Positions 38,642 through 50,280 of a stretch of 64,000 nucleotides of DNA are shown one piece after another. The DNA comes from Globodera rostochiensis (Eukaryota > Nematoda > Chromadorea > Rhabditida > Heteroderidae). Both the position numbers and the translations under genes were made by a program. The stretch's first letter is position 1. Every line of letters starts with the position of its first letter. The notes below the pieces were generated by a model that was given only the letters and a program-made list of their open reading frames with translations, had not been told where the DNA came from and made no database searches. The stretch covers positions 1-64,000 of the forward strand of contig JAEVLN010000023.1 of the NCBI GenBank assembly GCA_018350325.1, written 5' to 3'.

Positions 38642-39090
38642 CTGCTGGTGATGGACGACCCTTTTAGCATTTTCTGACATTTGTACACAAAAAAGATCCA
38701 TCGGAACATTCAGAAAATGTCTCTTTTTGCATTTATTTGAATTTGTTAGGGGCAAAACGCTGACCCCAAAAATGGTGATTGGTGCAGGAGAATGGGCGGG
38801 TGGACGGAGCAGGACGGCCGATGTTTGGGTGATGTTCATCTTCAACCCACACAATGTCTTTCTTAATCAGAGAAAGTCCAAAGAACAAAACTGACCTATT
38901 CAAATATAATTCAATTATGATGAAAGATATGCTCCTTTTAGTTACAAAATGGCATTTTTGTTGGTTGAGCTTATTTGAACAAATTCAGTTTTCATGTCAT
39001 TTCTTACATAAATAAATTCAACGTTTTTTGCTCTCCTCTCCCACATTTGAATTGAAATAGCAAGCGCTTAATAAGACATTTCCGCAGTGC
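38642..39090. repeat. Dispersed repeat copy, continuation of 37380-37494
   Basis: Same family as 11380-11900 (GGACGACCCTTTTAGC, GGGGCAAAACGCTGACCCC, ATGGCATTTTTGTTGG). It leads into the upstream region of the F-box-like gene at 39544. Confidence 0.55.
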
Positions 39091-39799
39091 CCTTTTAAAT
39101 TTTTATCTTTATTTGCCAATCGACAGTATTTTAATACCGAATAACATTAAATATATGCATTTTCAAACAAAGCATTCAAGAAAATAAACGAATAAATTTA
39201 CATTTTTCTGTGACTAAAAATTTTAAGAAAAAACTTGGTCCTGGTGCCTGGCTCGGGTCTTAGAAAAATCAGGATTTCCAGAACTATCAGAATTTTTTCA
39301 CCCGGGACGGTCTGTTTGAGCTAGAAAATCTGGCTACCCGGACCCGGTTTTAAAAATTTTGATTTCTAGTAAATTTAAGATAAGATTCAAGCAGTATAAA
39401 AAAGGAAAATTACGTCTTATTACAAATTTACAGTGGACAATTGTCCAGGCGCCAAATGAATGAGTACCGCAAAAAATTTTATGCATTTTTTCAGTTTAGG
39501 CCATTGAAAGCATAAAAATCAAATCATTTGGCAACAAAAACAAATGTCGGACAATCCGAAGAAAGTGGAGAAAAGGCTGAAAGAAATGTGAGTTTTTTTA
39601 TTCGAAAAGCCAAGGGTACACGAACCGGATTGAGGATATAATTTCTTTTAAATCTAACCAAATCAAAAATTTTTGATATCATTTGAAAGCTTACAACTAG
39701 TAAAAGCTTTCAAAAGCTAAGTCCAAATCTCAAAAAAGTTATAGCCATTTGTGGCGCCAAAAAAGTATTTTCTGGCCATAACTTTTTGAGATTTGGCCA

Positions 39800-40071
39800 T
39801 GTTGTGTCCTTGTGACACACAAATCGTATTTTTACTTTGAAACCAAATACCAAATCAATGAATGAATAACTAATTAAATAAAATGAACGAATAGAAAAGG
39901 TCGGAGGAGGGGAATCCAAAATTGGGTGCAACAACAAGTCCGAACAAAATCGCGAGTCAAAAACTGCCAATCGTCACTGAGCGGGGGAAATTGGTGGGAA
40001 GGAAAAAGGCGGGAAAATATGGCGCGAATAATAATTCGCTTTGATACAAATATTTAAATCCATATCCAACA
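39800..40071 (-). repeat. 3' LTR
   Basis: 272 bp, TG...CA ends, identical by eye to the copy at 44612-44883. It lies downstream of the Pol region in element orientation. Confidence 0.95.
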
Positions 40072-40085
40072 TCTCCCCCTTTAAA
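40072..40085 (-). other. Polypurine tract of the LTR element
   Basis: On the minus strand AAAGGGGGAGA immediately precedes the 3' LTR, where the primer for plus-strand DNA synthesis is expected. Confidence 0.65.
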
Positions 40086-40087
40086 TT

Positions 40088-42537
40088 TCAATGTCGGCCC
40101 GGCGAGAAGCGGTCCGGTGGTTTCCTTTGTCGTTGAGGGCGCGGAGTGCGCGAAATCGGAATTGGTGCCATTGGCGCCGGAACCTCTCGCTGCGCAACCT
40201 GTGGGCGCGGACTTCCATTTGGGGGCTGAACGCGCGGAGGGGTTGAGGCGCGCGGGGTGTTGAACCCTGCGGCATTCTCTGTTTGGCAAGGGGTGAACGG
40301 ACGCATTTGGTTACTGTGTCTCGTTACCGTAATTCCTAATGTTGGAAGCCTAACCTTCCAAACCAACCCCCTTCCATCCACAATTTTTCCTTCCAGCCAT
40401 GCTGGCCTTCCCATTCGTCCGTAGTTCAGCGTCAGAACCGGGCTGCCGACTTCGAAGTGACGGTCCACCGCGCCATGTCTTCGGCCGTACTGCTTTCGCA
40501 TCTGCTCTCGGTATTGGTCGCGGTGCACCTCGACGTTCTTCTCCCGCGCAGGCTGCAGTCTTGACAACGGCGTGCGCAGTTTTCGACCTAAGAAAAGTTC
40601 GGCGGGGGTCAAGCCCTGCAACAGTTGACTTGGGGTAGTCCTGTATGCAAAAAGAAAATTAGAAATCCAGTCCTGCGCTGGAGACGAAGCGTTTTTCTTG
40701 GCTTGTCTCTTAAATGTGTCGACCATCCGCTCCGCTTGTCCATTGCAGTGAGGCTGGTATGGTGGAGAAAAGCTGTGCTTAATCCCATTTTGGTTGCAAA
40801 ATTGTTGAAATTCATACGACGAAAATGGAGGACCGTTGTCACTTACAAGCTCTACTGGCGTACCATAGCGATGGAACACTCGACTTAGCGCGGTGATGGT
40901 GCTACGAGCAGTGTGGAGGGCATTTCGGTGATTTCCGGCCATTTGGATAAAGCATCGACGAGGATCAAATATGTTCGACCGTCCGTACAGGGACCTGCGA
41001 AATCAACGTGGATCCTACCAAAAATTTCGTTCGGCGTGGGCCATGGCCTCAACGGAGCTTTGGGCGGTAACTTCGCCGCAGACTGACACTCGGAACACTG
41101 CTTCACCATTTGCTCAATGCCGTGATCCATGCCCGGCCAATACACGTGACTGCGCGCCAGCGCTTTCATTCGAACCACTCCGGGGTGGGAAAAATGAACT
41201 GCGACCAACACGCGTCGTCGCAGTTGTTGTGGAATGACCACTCGATTTCCTGTGAGTAGGGACCCACCCACAGTGGTAAGCGTATTACGCTTTTGAAAAA
41301 ATGGCATCAAATCATTTGCTGGACACTTGTCTGGCCAACCTGATCGAACATACCCTACCACTTGCTGTAGGAGTTCGTCAGTGCCTGTGTGTTCGGACAC
41401 TTCTTCCGAGCTGACCGGCAATGACTCCAGATTGGCCATGTAGACGTATTCGGTTACGTCATCGACATTGTAGTGCTCCTCGTCTACGTGCGTGTGAGCC
41501 ACTATGTGATCTTCGTCTGAACGATGAGACGCCACCAGACGAGAGAGGACATCAGCCTGTCCGAAGTTCTCCGACTTAACATACTGAATTGTAAAGTCAT
41601 AATTGGCCAATGTCAGGGCCCAACGTTGCAGACGGGCGGCTGTGTAAATTGGAATACCCTTTTTACTCCCAAAAATGGCTAAAAGGGGTTTGTGGTCTGT
41701 CAGGAGGACAAATTTGCGCCCGTAGATCATTCGATGGAATTTTTGACATGCGAAGATCAGAGCCAACGCTTCTCGTTCGATCTGGGCGTAGTTGCGCTCG
41801 CTCGTGGTGAGCGTTCGACAGGCGTGCTCCACTACACGCTCGGACCCGTCCGGCCCTTTGTGACTAAGGGTTGCTCCGATGCCGTATTGACTCGCATCCG
41901 CTGCAACCACTATCGGCCTTGTCGGATCATAATGCGTCAATAGCAAATCGGACAAAAGGATCTGCTTTGCTTTGTCAAATGCACTTTGTTGTTCCTTTCC
42001 CCATGACCAGGGACTGTCCTTTTTAAGGAGGGAATCTAGTGGGGCACGCAATTCACTCATCTGTTTGATGAACCGTCCGTAATAATTAATTGCGCCCAAG
42101 AAGGACCGCAACGTGCTGACGTCGTGCGGTGGCGGCATCTCTCGGATGGCCGCTGACCTGTCCGGGTCCGGACGAATGCCTTGCGACGAGACCACGTGGC
42201 CCAAAAATTTTAAGTCTGTCCTCAAAAAATGACATTTTTCCAATTGGATGCGAAAACCATAATCCTGAATTTTGGAAAATAATTTAAAAAGGATTGACAT
42301 ATGGTCCGCCAAATTTGCTGAAGCGATGATGATATCGTCCAGATAGGCAAAAACGCCGGGCAGTCCAGCCGTCATTTGGTCCATCACCTTCTGGAAGATT
42401 GAGGGGGCAGACTTGACTCCGAACGGCAGTCTTTGATACTGAAAAAGACCCCGATGGGTGTTAATCCCCACTAACGGCTTGGACGGCTCGTCCAACTCCA
42501 GTTGAAGATATGCGTCGCGCAAATCTAATTGGGACAA
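40088..42537 (-). pseudogene. Pol: reverse transcriptase (most), RNase H, integrase, with a frame break
   Basis: First segment 42537-40885: RT with LDLRDAYLQLEL, LPFGVKSAPSIFQ and active-site FAYLDDI, then RNase H (VAADASQYGIGATL, LTDHKPL) and the start of integrase with its H-H-C-C finger (VHFSHPG..., CSECQ) and first acidic residue HVDFAGP. Second segment 40942-40088: integrase LVSDNGPPF and GQAERMVDTFK with the remaining acidic residues, and a proline-arginine tail. The segments overlap by about 57 bases in different frames near 40900. The upstream break, within RT near 42530, separates it from Gag-protease. YLDD replaces the commoner YVDD. Confidence 0.88.
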
Positions 42538-44321
42538 ATTTTGGACCCACGCAGTGCGTGAAAAATGTCGCTGGTGTTGGGCAACGGGTGCCGGTTTAAT
42601 TCTAACGCCTCGTTCAACCCCGTTGTGAAATCAATGCAAACTCTGACTGCTCCCGACTTTTTACGCACTGCCAGCACCGGGGCTGCCCAGCGCGAAAAAT
42701 CGACGGGCCGGATTGCGCCGATCGCTTCCAGGCGCTCCAGTTCTCTGTCCACTTCGTCTTGAACGCCGTGCGGCACCGGTCGCGCGCGGCAAAAAATTGG
42801 TTTTGCATTTTGCTTGAGGTGAAGCGTTGCCTTGGTTTTCGTGCACAGTCCTAATCCTGGCTCGAAAACCTGCGGGAATGCCATTTTTATTTGACTGGCC
42901 AGATCCTGTGGGTCCTCCGTTGATTGGATCGCGAGCACCGTCGGAACCGACTGCCTTGACAGTGTAGTTGCGACGGGCTGCTGGGTTGCCTGTTCAAAGG
43001 GACGGATCCACTCTAGTCCCATGATGCTGGGAGCATCTGTGTCTGCTACCCAACATTCCAATTGGAGATCAACATTTCTGAACTGAACGTGGCAATTAAA
43101 ACTGCCTAACAGTTGTAATTTGTGTCCGGAAAACGAACCGACCCTTTTTCCAACTTTGTTGAGTTTTGGTTCACCCAAACTTATCCACAGCGGACGCTGG
43201 ATGATGGTCAGATGCGAGCAGGAATCGGCGGCCAATTGTAGTGGGCGGCCATTGACGTGGAGCTGGATCCAAATCCACTCACGGTTAGAGTAGGCCACGC
43301 TGAATGTTGAGAAGACGGCGTGCGACTGCACTCGAGTCTCATGTCGTGATGATCGGCAAATCTGCTTGATGTGCCCGACCCTACCGCAGCCAAAGCACTG
43401 TACATTTGGTGGGTAGTTGCACCTCCGAATTTCGTGTGCGTTTCCACAACGCTCGCACTTCAGCCGTGGGCTGTTGTTGATCTCGTGCCTGTTTGCTGGG
43501 ACAAATTCCCTTTTCTTATCCCACTTTTCACCAAAATTCCGGCCCACATTTGGACGGTCCGCACTTTTACCTTGGTACCTCTTCTTTGGGCTTTCTTTCA
43601 CCCGTTGAGGTCTAACCTGAATCGTGTGCACCGCAGGCGCGAGAGCGGCTGCCGAATTTTGCAGTGATTGGATGGCACGGCACTCTTCCAGAAGTGCTTC
43701 CAAGGTGATAGCCTTGGGCGGTATTGCCTTCCGAGCCTTCTCCATTTGCCGAAGACATTCTTGGCGGAGATCTTTGTGCGCGTCGCTCAACCCTGTGACA
43801 AAAATTAAGCACTTAATCTCCTCTTTTGTAAGAGTCATGTCGGCACGCTCGCATCGGGCATTTACAATCGCCCCAAACTCCATTACACTTTGTGTCGGGC
43901 CACAACACAATTGAAAAACCTCAAACCTTCGAACAAAGACGGATTTGGTGTCCCCAAAGAGCGACTTCAGTGCCAAAATCGTTGGCTGAAAGCCCAGTTC
44001 GGCGGGTTTTTGCGGACTGACTTGCTGCTCGTACCGCAAGTACTCTGTCGCTGAAAGTTTACCCAAAATTAAACGAACCTTCATGTCCTCGCCCATGGCT
44101 TTTCCATCCTTTTCCACAAATGATCCGAATCTGTCCCACCAGAGCGAGAACGTTTCGTCTGCCTCTGGATCGTAGTTGAATTGCGGCACCTGTGTGTTAA
44201 TTTGGGAAAAAAGGTCCGAATTATTTGCACTCGGTGCCACCGGCAGAACTTTTGCCAGTAAGTCTGCAAATTGCTTTTGCTGTGCCGCAAGGATCGCTTG
44301 CAACTGTTCACTTGTTGCCAT
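42525..44321 (-). CDS. Gag, protease and N-terminal reverse transcriptase polyprotein
   Basis: Starts MATSEQLQAILAAQQ at 44321; frame is open further upstream but this ATG fits Ty3/gypsy Gag. Nucleocapsid has two zinc knuckles: CERCGNAHEIRRC (CX2CX3HX4C) and CFGCGRVGHIKQIC (CX2CX4HX4C). The protease position reads LAADSCSHLTII, where DTG or DSG is expected; the glycine is missing. RT begins with CRARPVPHG, WAAPVLAVRKKSG and CIDF. The frame ends at 42525 inside RT (ALRGSKICPN), where homologous sequence continues in another frame. Gag and Pol are thus fused in one frame without a programmed shift at their junction. Confidence 0.85.
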   Translation of the reverse strand: MATSEQLQAILAAQQKQFADLLAKVLPVAPSANNSDLFSQINTQVPQFNYDPEADETFSLWWDRFGSFVEKDGKAMGEDMKVRLILGKLSATEYLRYEQQVSPQKPAELGFQPTILALKSLFGDTKSVFVRRFEVFQLCCGPTQSVMEFGAIVNARCERADMTLTKEEIKCLIFVTGLSDAHKDLRQECLRQMEKARKAIPPKAITLEALLEECRAIQSLQNSAAALAPAVHTIQVRPQRVKESPKKRYQGKSADRPNVGRNFGEKWDKKREFVPANRHEINNSPRLKCERCGNAHEIRRCNYPPNVQCFGCGRVGHIKQICRSSRHETRVQSHAVFSTFSVAYSNREWIWIQLHVNGRPLQLAADSCSHLTIIQRPLWISLGEPKLNKVGKRVGSFSGHKLQLLGSFNCHVQFRNVDLQLECWVADTDAPSIMGLEWIRPFEQATQQPVATTLSRQSVPTVLAIQSTEDPQDLASQIKMAFPQVFEPGLGLCTKTKATLHLKQNAKPIFCRARPVPHGVQDEVDRELERLEAIGAIRPVDFSRWAAPVLAVRKKSGAVRVCIDFTTGLNEALELNRHPLPNTSDIFHALRGSKICPN

Positions 44322-44593
44322 TTTCAGGGGTGAGAGAACGAGGACAATGAATGTGATGAAAGAGAGCAAATTTCCAGAGGAGAATAGAAAGGACGCTCAA
44401 CTTTCGGCTTTACTCGATTTTTAATCGATAACGTTCGTGCAAACTACAGCAGTATGGAACCCAATTTTTGCTTTACTCTGGTAAACAGAGAAACAACCCT
44501 CGGCTTATGACAGATGGGGAATTAACTTGTGTTACGGTTACGTGTAGGTGGCCTTGGGTGTCTCGTTTTGAGTTCACCACACGCTTTAGTTTT

Positions 44594-44611
44594 TGCAACG
44601 GGCGTCGCCAC
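44594..44611 (-). other. Putative primer-binding site
   Basis: Directly after the 5' LTR on the minus strand: GTGGCGACGCCCGTTGCA. TGGCG starts are common for tRNA-derived binding sites. I cannot name the tRNA from sequence alone. Confidence 0.5.
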
Positions 44612-44883
44612 TGTTGTGTCCTTGTGACACACAAATCGTATTTTTACTTTGAAACCAAATACCAAATCAATGAATGAATAACTAATTAAATAAAATGAAC
44701 GAATAGAAAAGGTCGGAGGAGGGGAATCCAAAATTGGGTGCAACAACAAGTCCGAACAAAATCGCGAGTCAAAAACTGCCAATCGTCACTGAGCGGGGGA
44801 AATTGGTGGGAAGGAAAAAGGCGGGAAAATATGGCGCGAATAATAATTCGCTTTGATACAAATATTTAAATCCATATCCAACA
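44612..44883 (-). repeat. 5' LTR
   Basis: 272 bp, identical by eye to 39800-40071. In element orientation this copy carries the promoter. Confidence 0.95.
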
Positions 44884-45078
44884 GGCCAATGCTTAGCTTT
44901 GTTTTTGCAAGCCTCTACTAGTTGGAAGCTTTCGAGTTTGAAGTTTATATGAAAAAACTTCTGAAAAGGGAACGAATCGGGGGGGGGGGGGGGACGAATC
45001 GTCTTTTTACTACACGAGCCAGGGAGGGAGGGACGAACGAGCTTTTTTGACGGGGAGAGGGCACAAATGCAAACGCGT

Positions 45079-45122
45079 GGGGGGGGGGGGGGGGGGGGGG
45101 GGGGGTGGGGGGGGGGGGGGGG
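45079..45122. repeat. G-tract of about 44 bases with one T
   Basis: An almost pure run of G on the plus strand in intron 1 of F-box-like gene D. The homologous intron of copy A has a shorter G-tract near 12345-12358 and the same preceding context (GACGGGGAGAG...GCACAA). Confidence 0.9.
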
Positions 45123-46335
45123 TCAGCCAAAGAGCAAAAAAATTAATAAACGAGAAAATTGGCAATTTTGAAAGTAACAAGAAAAGACTATTGGCTTGTT
45201 TACGAGATCTAAACACATTTTTCAGCCATTTAATAATTTTTCAGTTTTGTTTGCAACGACGTGCTGTTTGATGTGTTCAAATTTTGTGGACATTTTGTGC
45301 TCGGACTAAAAGTGGCATTGATCAGTGATCGATTTGACTTTTTGGTGGACGCGCATTTCAATTCGATGGAATGGTCGTTGGGCAATTTGGAAATTTGTTG
45401 CGCAATCGGAGGAAATGGCGCTGAAATTGTCAAATTCGTTGAATGTAAATTTGAGCGTTTGTTGCCAATTCCGCAAGAGCCGCTTCTGGACAATGTTATC
45501 GACTTTCAAGGCATTCAAATACGGTCCTTTTCGGTTTCAATTGTTTGATGGCCCTTAAATGTTCAAATTTATACATAATTTCAGGTACATCGACCAAAGT
45601 GTCATCGGATATCTCCAATGCATTCGCCGACTTTTTGACTCCAAAGGGACCAATCTTTTCATTAGATCACCCGGCATCCAAAACGGCAGCTGGGAAATCA
45701 TTTGGAAAGAAATTTGGCCTTTGATCAAAGACAACATTTGCGGCTTTTACTTGCTTTCTCTGAACTTGGCCGTTTGCGCCAATTCTCTCCGACCATTCTC
45801 GGCGATTGCCCGAAACTCCGATTGATCAATTCCGTTGATGTTTTTCCCGCGTTCCCGGCTGATGACAGTGCCGGCGCTTCTTCGGCCCAAGCTTTGGCCA
45901 AATGGTTGCACACACCCCGCGGGGATGGCCATCCGAAGGTGTTGAAATGCAGCCTTTGTTTGATAGTGATAGAAGGACTCCAATTGGTGAGTTTTTGAAT
46001 TTGTTTTGAATTGGATTCTCTGTTTAAATTCCTTTATTCCTCTTAAGGAATTTATCAATTCGACCTATTCGGTCAATTTCATCGTCTGTCTTTGGAATTG
46101 CTCCGCGGGCATTGTTGAGCCATTCGAACTGAAGAACAATTTGACGGGGGAACGATTGGAGTTTCGACGCTTTAACAAAGATTTTTGTTTGTTGGTACGT
46201 TGTCCGATTGAGCGCGACGAAGACAAATGGGCCAAATGGGAAAAAGAGGCAATTGAATGGAAGTGCCATCGGCAGTGGAATCGCATTTGGATTGTCCTCG
46301 ACGACCGGCGGAGGGGGAGCATTGGCGACGGGTAA

Positions 46336-46975
46336 AGGCATAAATTAGCGAATTTTGGCCCCAATTTCAAATTCAACATTTCTGATGAGATTTGAATAAC
46401 GACAATTTGTGATTTTGTTGTCGAATGTTAAGGTCGTTTTATCATTTATATTTTTCGTTGTCCATTAAAGCATTTTATCCATCACAGCCCTTGGAAATAG
46501 GCCTTCGATCTTAGAAAATTGAAAATGTCCTTGGAAAATGAAGTTGGCTGGAAGTTTTAAATATTTGTAATTTTAATGGAGAAAATCATGATTTGGCATT
46601 GTATAGATCCAAAATAATAGAAAAAACCCATTTATCAAAGCGCTCTCTCAAAACATACTTTTTCGCGCCTATTTAAACGACTATTTTAAGATTTGTTGAG
46701 CCTAAAAAAAAATCTATAAAAAGCAAAGCCTGCACAAATTAGAAAAAGCAAGTCTAATGGCCGAATTCATATTTTATGAATGATTTAAAAGGCAAAATTG
46801 ATTTTTCGAATAATATTCTTTTATACCTGGTCAAAAAAATAAAAAATTCTCAATCGTCAAAGCTTAAGGAAAACCAAGATTCATATTGAAAAGAGGAAAG
46901 CAACAATTTAAATGTTTAGTCTGTGTTCTCATTTCGAATAGTTTTATCCAAATTCCATTCGTCGCCCGTTCAGGG
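46336..46975. other. No gene seen
   Basis: AT-rich spacer between convergent F-box-like genes D and E. Weak frames only. Confidence 0.3.
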
Positions 46976-49008
46976 CTAACTCGGACCTTCGTTTGCGACG
47001 AGCATTCTAAAAATCAGATTAGAATGGGGCGGATTTTTTGCCCGATTTAAAAAAACATGTTTTACAACTCAAAATTGAAACAAGCAAAAAATTTAGTGCG
47101 CTCAACCTTTAAACCGGTTTTTGAATCGGTTCAAATTTGTGAAAGTTAAGGAAAAAAATTTTTTTAAAAATAATCCAAAGCCGGATAAAATAACAAAAGT
47201 TAGAGACATAGGGGGGTTTGTTAGGCTTAGGCCTAAGCCACTCTGAGCTTAGGCTAAGGCCTAAGCCACCCTGAGCTTAGGCCTAAGCCTAACAAACCAC
47301 AAACCAGATAGGGGTTCGTTGTCTGGTTCTTGTCCAGCATTAGATTGGACTATCTCATTAACATTTTATTTAAACTAAAATCACAAATCAAATAAAAATC
47401 ATAGATTTTCAAAATTAGATGTTGTCAGATCTTAAAAATATTGTCGGATTCGCGATCAGCACCCTTCAAAACCCCCCATATATGAATGATCTCACCCGTC
47501 GCCAATCTCCCTGTCGTTGAAGCTAACATTAATGCGATTCCATTGACGACGCCAATCCCACTTAGCCGCCTCCTTTTCCCACTTGGCCCATTTTTCTTCG
47601 TCGCGCTCAATTGGACAACGAATCAAAAGCCACTCGACTACATCAAAGCATTGCAACACGAATTGTTGCCCCGTCAAATTATTTCTCAATTTGAATGGCA
47701 CAATGTCGGCAGAAGGCCGAACCCAAAGACTAATGATGAAATTGACCGGATTGGTCGAATTGACAAATTCCTTAAGAGGTAAAGGAATTTAAAACAGAGT
47801 CAAATAAAACAAATTCAAAAACTCACCAGTTTCAGTGCCTCCATTCCTTTTGACCAAAAGTAGCATCGCAACACCTTCGGAAGTTTATCCCCGCGGGGCG
47901 TGTGCAACCATTTGGCCAAAGCTTGTGCAGTAGAAGCGCCGGCACTGTCACCGGCCGTGAATTCGGGGAAATTATAGCCAGAATTGACCATTCGGAGCTT
48001 TGGGCAATCGCAAATCATGATCGGCGAGAAACGGCGCAAATGGTAGAGTTCAAAGGAATACAAAGAAATGCCGCAAATGTTGCCTTTGATCAGAGGCCAA
48101 ATCTTTTTCCAAATGATTTTCCAGCTGCGGTCTTGGTTCTCGGCTGTTCCAATGGAAAGATTGACCCCTTTGGAGGCGAAATGCGGACTAATGAGTTCGA
48201 GAAATTCGATGACACATCGATCAATATATCTAAAAAATGAATAAAACATTTGAACAAAGGTTTTAAGGGCTTTCAAATAATTTGAAAATGACCTTATTTC
48301 AAGGCTTTTGAATCCGCTAACATTGTCAGAAAACGGCTCATGCGGAATTGGCAGCCGACGCTCGACTTTACCATCAACGCATTTGACAATTTCAGCGCTA
48401 TTTCCGTCCTTTGAGCGACTAATTTGCAAATCGCCCAACTCCCATTCCTTTGATTCGAAATGCGCGTCCACCAAACGATCAAATGTATCGCTGATCAACG
48501 CAACTTTCAATCCGAGCACAAAAGGGCCACAGAATTCGAAAACTTCAAACAAAAGGTCGGAACAAATGGGACTTAAAATTCGAGGGTTTAAATGAGATGA
48601 ATGGGTGCCGCAAATAGAATTGCGCGTTTTGTTAAATTGATCAAAAAAGTGATCGTTATGGCGGGAAGGGCGTGAGAAGCTTCAAAAACTGTCGGGAATG
48701 TTCTTTGCTGACATAGAGGGGGCCCGGATAGTGTTTTTAGCTTTGTTTGGACCTTCTTCAGCCTATTTTATAATCCATATTTTTCCATATTTTGCGATTT
48801 TTATGCATATAATTTGTGGCCCTAATGATGATACCCCAAAAGCAGGGCCGTTTTAGGGGGGTGCATTTTGCGTTTTTACTCTATTTTTGTTAAGAAGTTT
48901 CAAAAAGGCGATTTTTTTTTAATTTTTATGACATTTGTAAGTAAATTGGTTTACGGCAACTCACATTTCTTCCATTTGTTTTTCCACTTTCTTCGGATTG
49001 TCCGACAT
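46976..49008 (-). CDS. F-box-like family protein, copy E, complete
   Basis: Exons 49008-48965, 48571-48293, 48229-47827, 47770-47496 and 47006-46976 join in phase; 343 residues from [15 protein letters not shown] to the tail MLVANEGPS. Motifs: [69 protein letters not shown] and [17 protein letters not shown]. Introns 2 and 3 of other copies have stops in frame, but here intron 2 is open and in frame, so retention would insert residues. Intron 4 is unusually long (490 bp) and holds TTAGGC-like repeats at 47215-47300. The gene converges on copy D. Confidence 0.86.
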
Positions 49009-49439
49009 TTTTTGTTGCTGCAAATCCAAATGATTTTTATGATTCTAATGAGAGCTAACAAATAAACTGAAAATGGCATTTTTTTAATATATATAAAAAT
49101 AAGTAACAAAATAAAAATCGAATTCTGGGCCAGGGGGGGGGGATGAAATTTCGCTTCATTTCTGTTTTTACTCCTAAAAGTCGTAGGCCCAACTTATAAA
49201 AAATAATGACAATTTTAAGGAAATGAAGAAAAGTTTATTCGAATGATTGTAGCAAATGTGGGAGAAGGAAGCAGCAATTCGACTTTATGGGCGACGCATC
49301 GATCGGTGAGGGTAGACACAAAAATCGATTTGTCTGCTGATGAGGCAAAGTGAGAAAACGATTTGGTACATTTTGTGCAATTACTAAATAAAGGACCCCA
49401 AGGTGGGGGTGGAAGTGACCGCCGGGAGTTCAAAAAAGC

Positions 49440-49690
49440 TCGACCAGCAAAAATGTCATTTTGTAACTAAAAGAACATCTCTTTCATAGTTATTTATCTT
49501 TGGACTGACTCTCTATGATTAAAACTATGTGTGTGGAGGGGGGGGGGGGGGTGAAGCATTTTTGGGGTCAGCGTTTTGCCCCTAACAAATTCAAATAAAT
49601 GCAAAAAGTGACATTTCTGAATGTTCCGATATTTTTTTGTGTGAAAATGTCAGTAAAGGCTCTTTAGGAGTGTATTTTTCGTTTTATTTT
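49440..49690. repeat. Dispersed repeat copy, inverted
   Basis: Reverse orientation relative to 11380-11900; contains AGCGTTTTGCCCCTAACAAA and a G-tract at 49539-49552. It is upstream of copy E, as its relatives are upstream of copies A and D. Confidence 0.5.
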
Positions 49691-50221
49691 GTGGGTTTTA
49701 TTGCATTTTTCTTAAGAAATTAAAAAAATGCAAAAATATGTTTTATTCTCATAAACCCAAAATAGTTTTTTTGTTTTTGAGTTCTTTCTTCATTACATAT
49801 TTCGCAAAAAAATGCAATCATGAAGAATTGGGGTCCCGACGAAAATTAAAAAATTCTTAAATGCATGTTTTCGAGGATTAAAATATGCACTTTTTCAGAA
49901 TTCACAAATCATACAAATTGGGGGGGGGGGGGGGGGGGGTCCGTTCGTTCTCCAGGATTTCTGGCTACAATCTTTAAAAGGCTTGTATTTTGCATAATGA
50001 GGCTTTTAAAGTTTTCATCTGCTGGAAACCCAGCATTTTAAAACATAAAATAAATATTCTTTGAAAATTATTTTTGGAGTTGAAGACGTAAGCAAAGTTA
50101 TATAAATCAATTTAATTCCTCGTTCTGTTAACCGAAAAATTTCTTGGTTTTTTTTTGGGTCTCGAGTCTCGGTAAATTTCAAGTCTCGAAGGATACGCGC
50201 CTGCGATCCTATTCTGATTTT

Positions 50222-50280
50222 TTAGAATGCTTGACACAACCGAAGGTCCGAGCTAAGCCCAAAAAGAGAAAGAACTGAGT
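50222..50280 (+). pseudogene. F-box-like tail-exon relic
   Basis: After TTTTTTAG, AATGCTTGACACAACCGAAG and AAAAAGAGAAAGAACTGAG follow the last exon of copy F, with an early stop in place of the SEP codons. No other exons are near. The spacer 49691-50221 holds a G-tract at 49921-49939 and no gene. Confidence 0.45.

Larger units (their letters stand above)
39800..44883 (-). mobile_element. Ty3/gypsy-type LTR retrotransposon, full length
   Basis: Two 272-bp LTRs (39800-40071 and 44612-44883) begin TGTTGTGTCC and end ATCCAACA, and look identical. They are flanked by GGCCA (39795-39799 and 44884-44888), a 5-bp target duplication. Transcription is on the minus strand. The order is Gag, protease, reverse transcriptase, RNase H, integrase, as in Ty3/gypsy elements. 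The target is a palindromic element in intron 1 of an F-box-like gene. Two frame breaks interrupt Pol, so this copy is probably not autonomous as read. Confidence 0.95.
39544..46335 (+). pseudogene. F-box-like family member D: LTR element in intron 1, frameshift in exon 3
   Basis: Exon 1 (39544-39587) encodes [15 protein letters not shown]. Intron 1 runs to 45244 and contains a complete LTR retrotransposon on the opposite strand. Exon 2 (45245-45523), exon 3 (45585-45986) and exon 4 (46048-46331) follow with family motifs: [59 protein letters not shown]. Exon 3 is 402 bases where phase needs 403 or 406. The frame is lost near 45755-45765 and the rest of the family sequence continues in another frame. 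The tail exon is not clear. A single-base assembly error could also explain the shift, so the gene may be functional if intron 1 is spliced. Confidence 0.75.

Noticed and set aside
42515..42545. Programmed ribosomal frameshift between Gag and Pol
   Set aside because: The break falls within reverse transcriptase, not at the Gag-Pol junction, so an indel or sequencing error is more likely.
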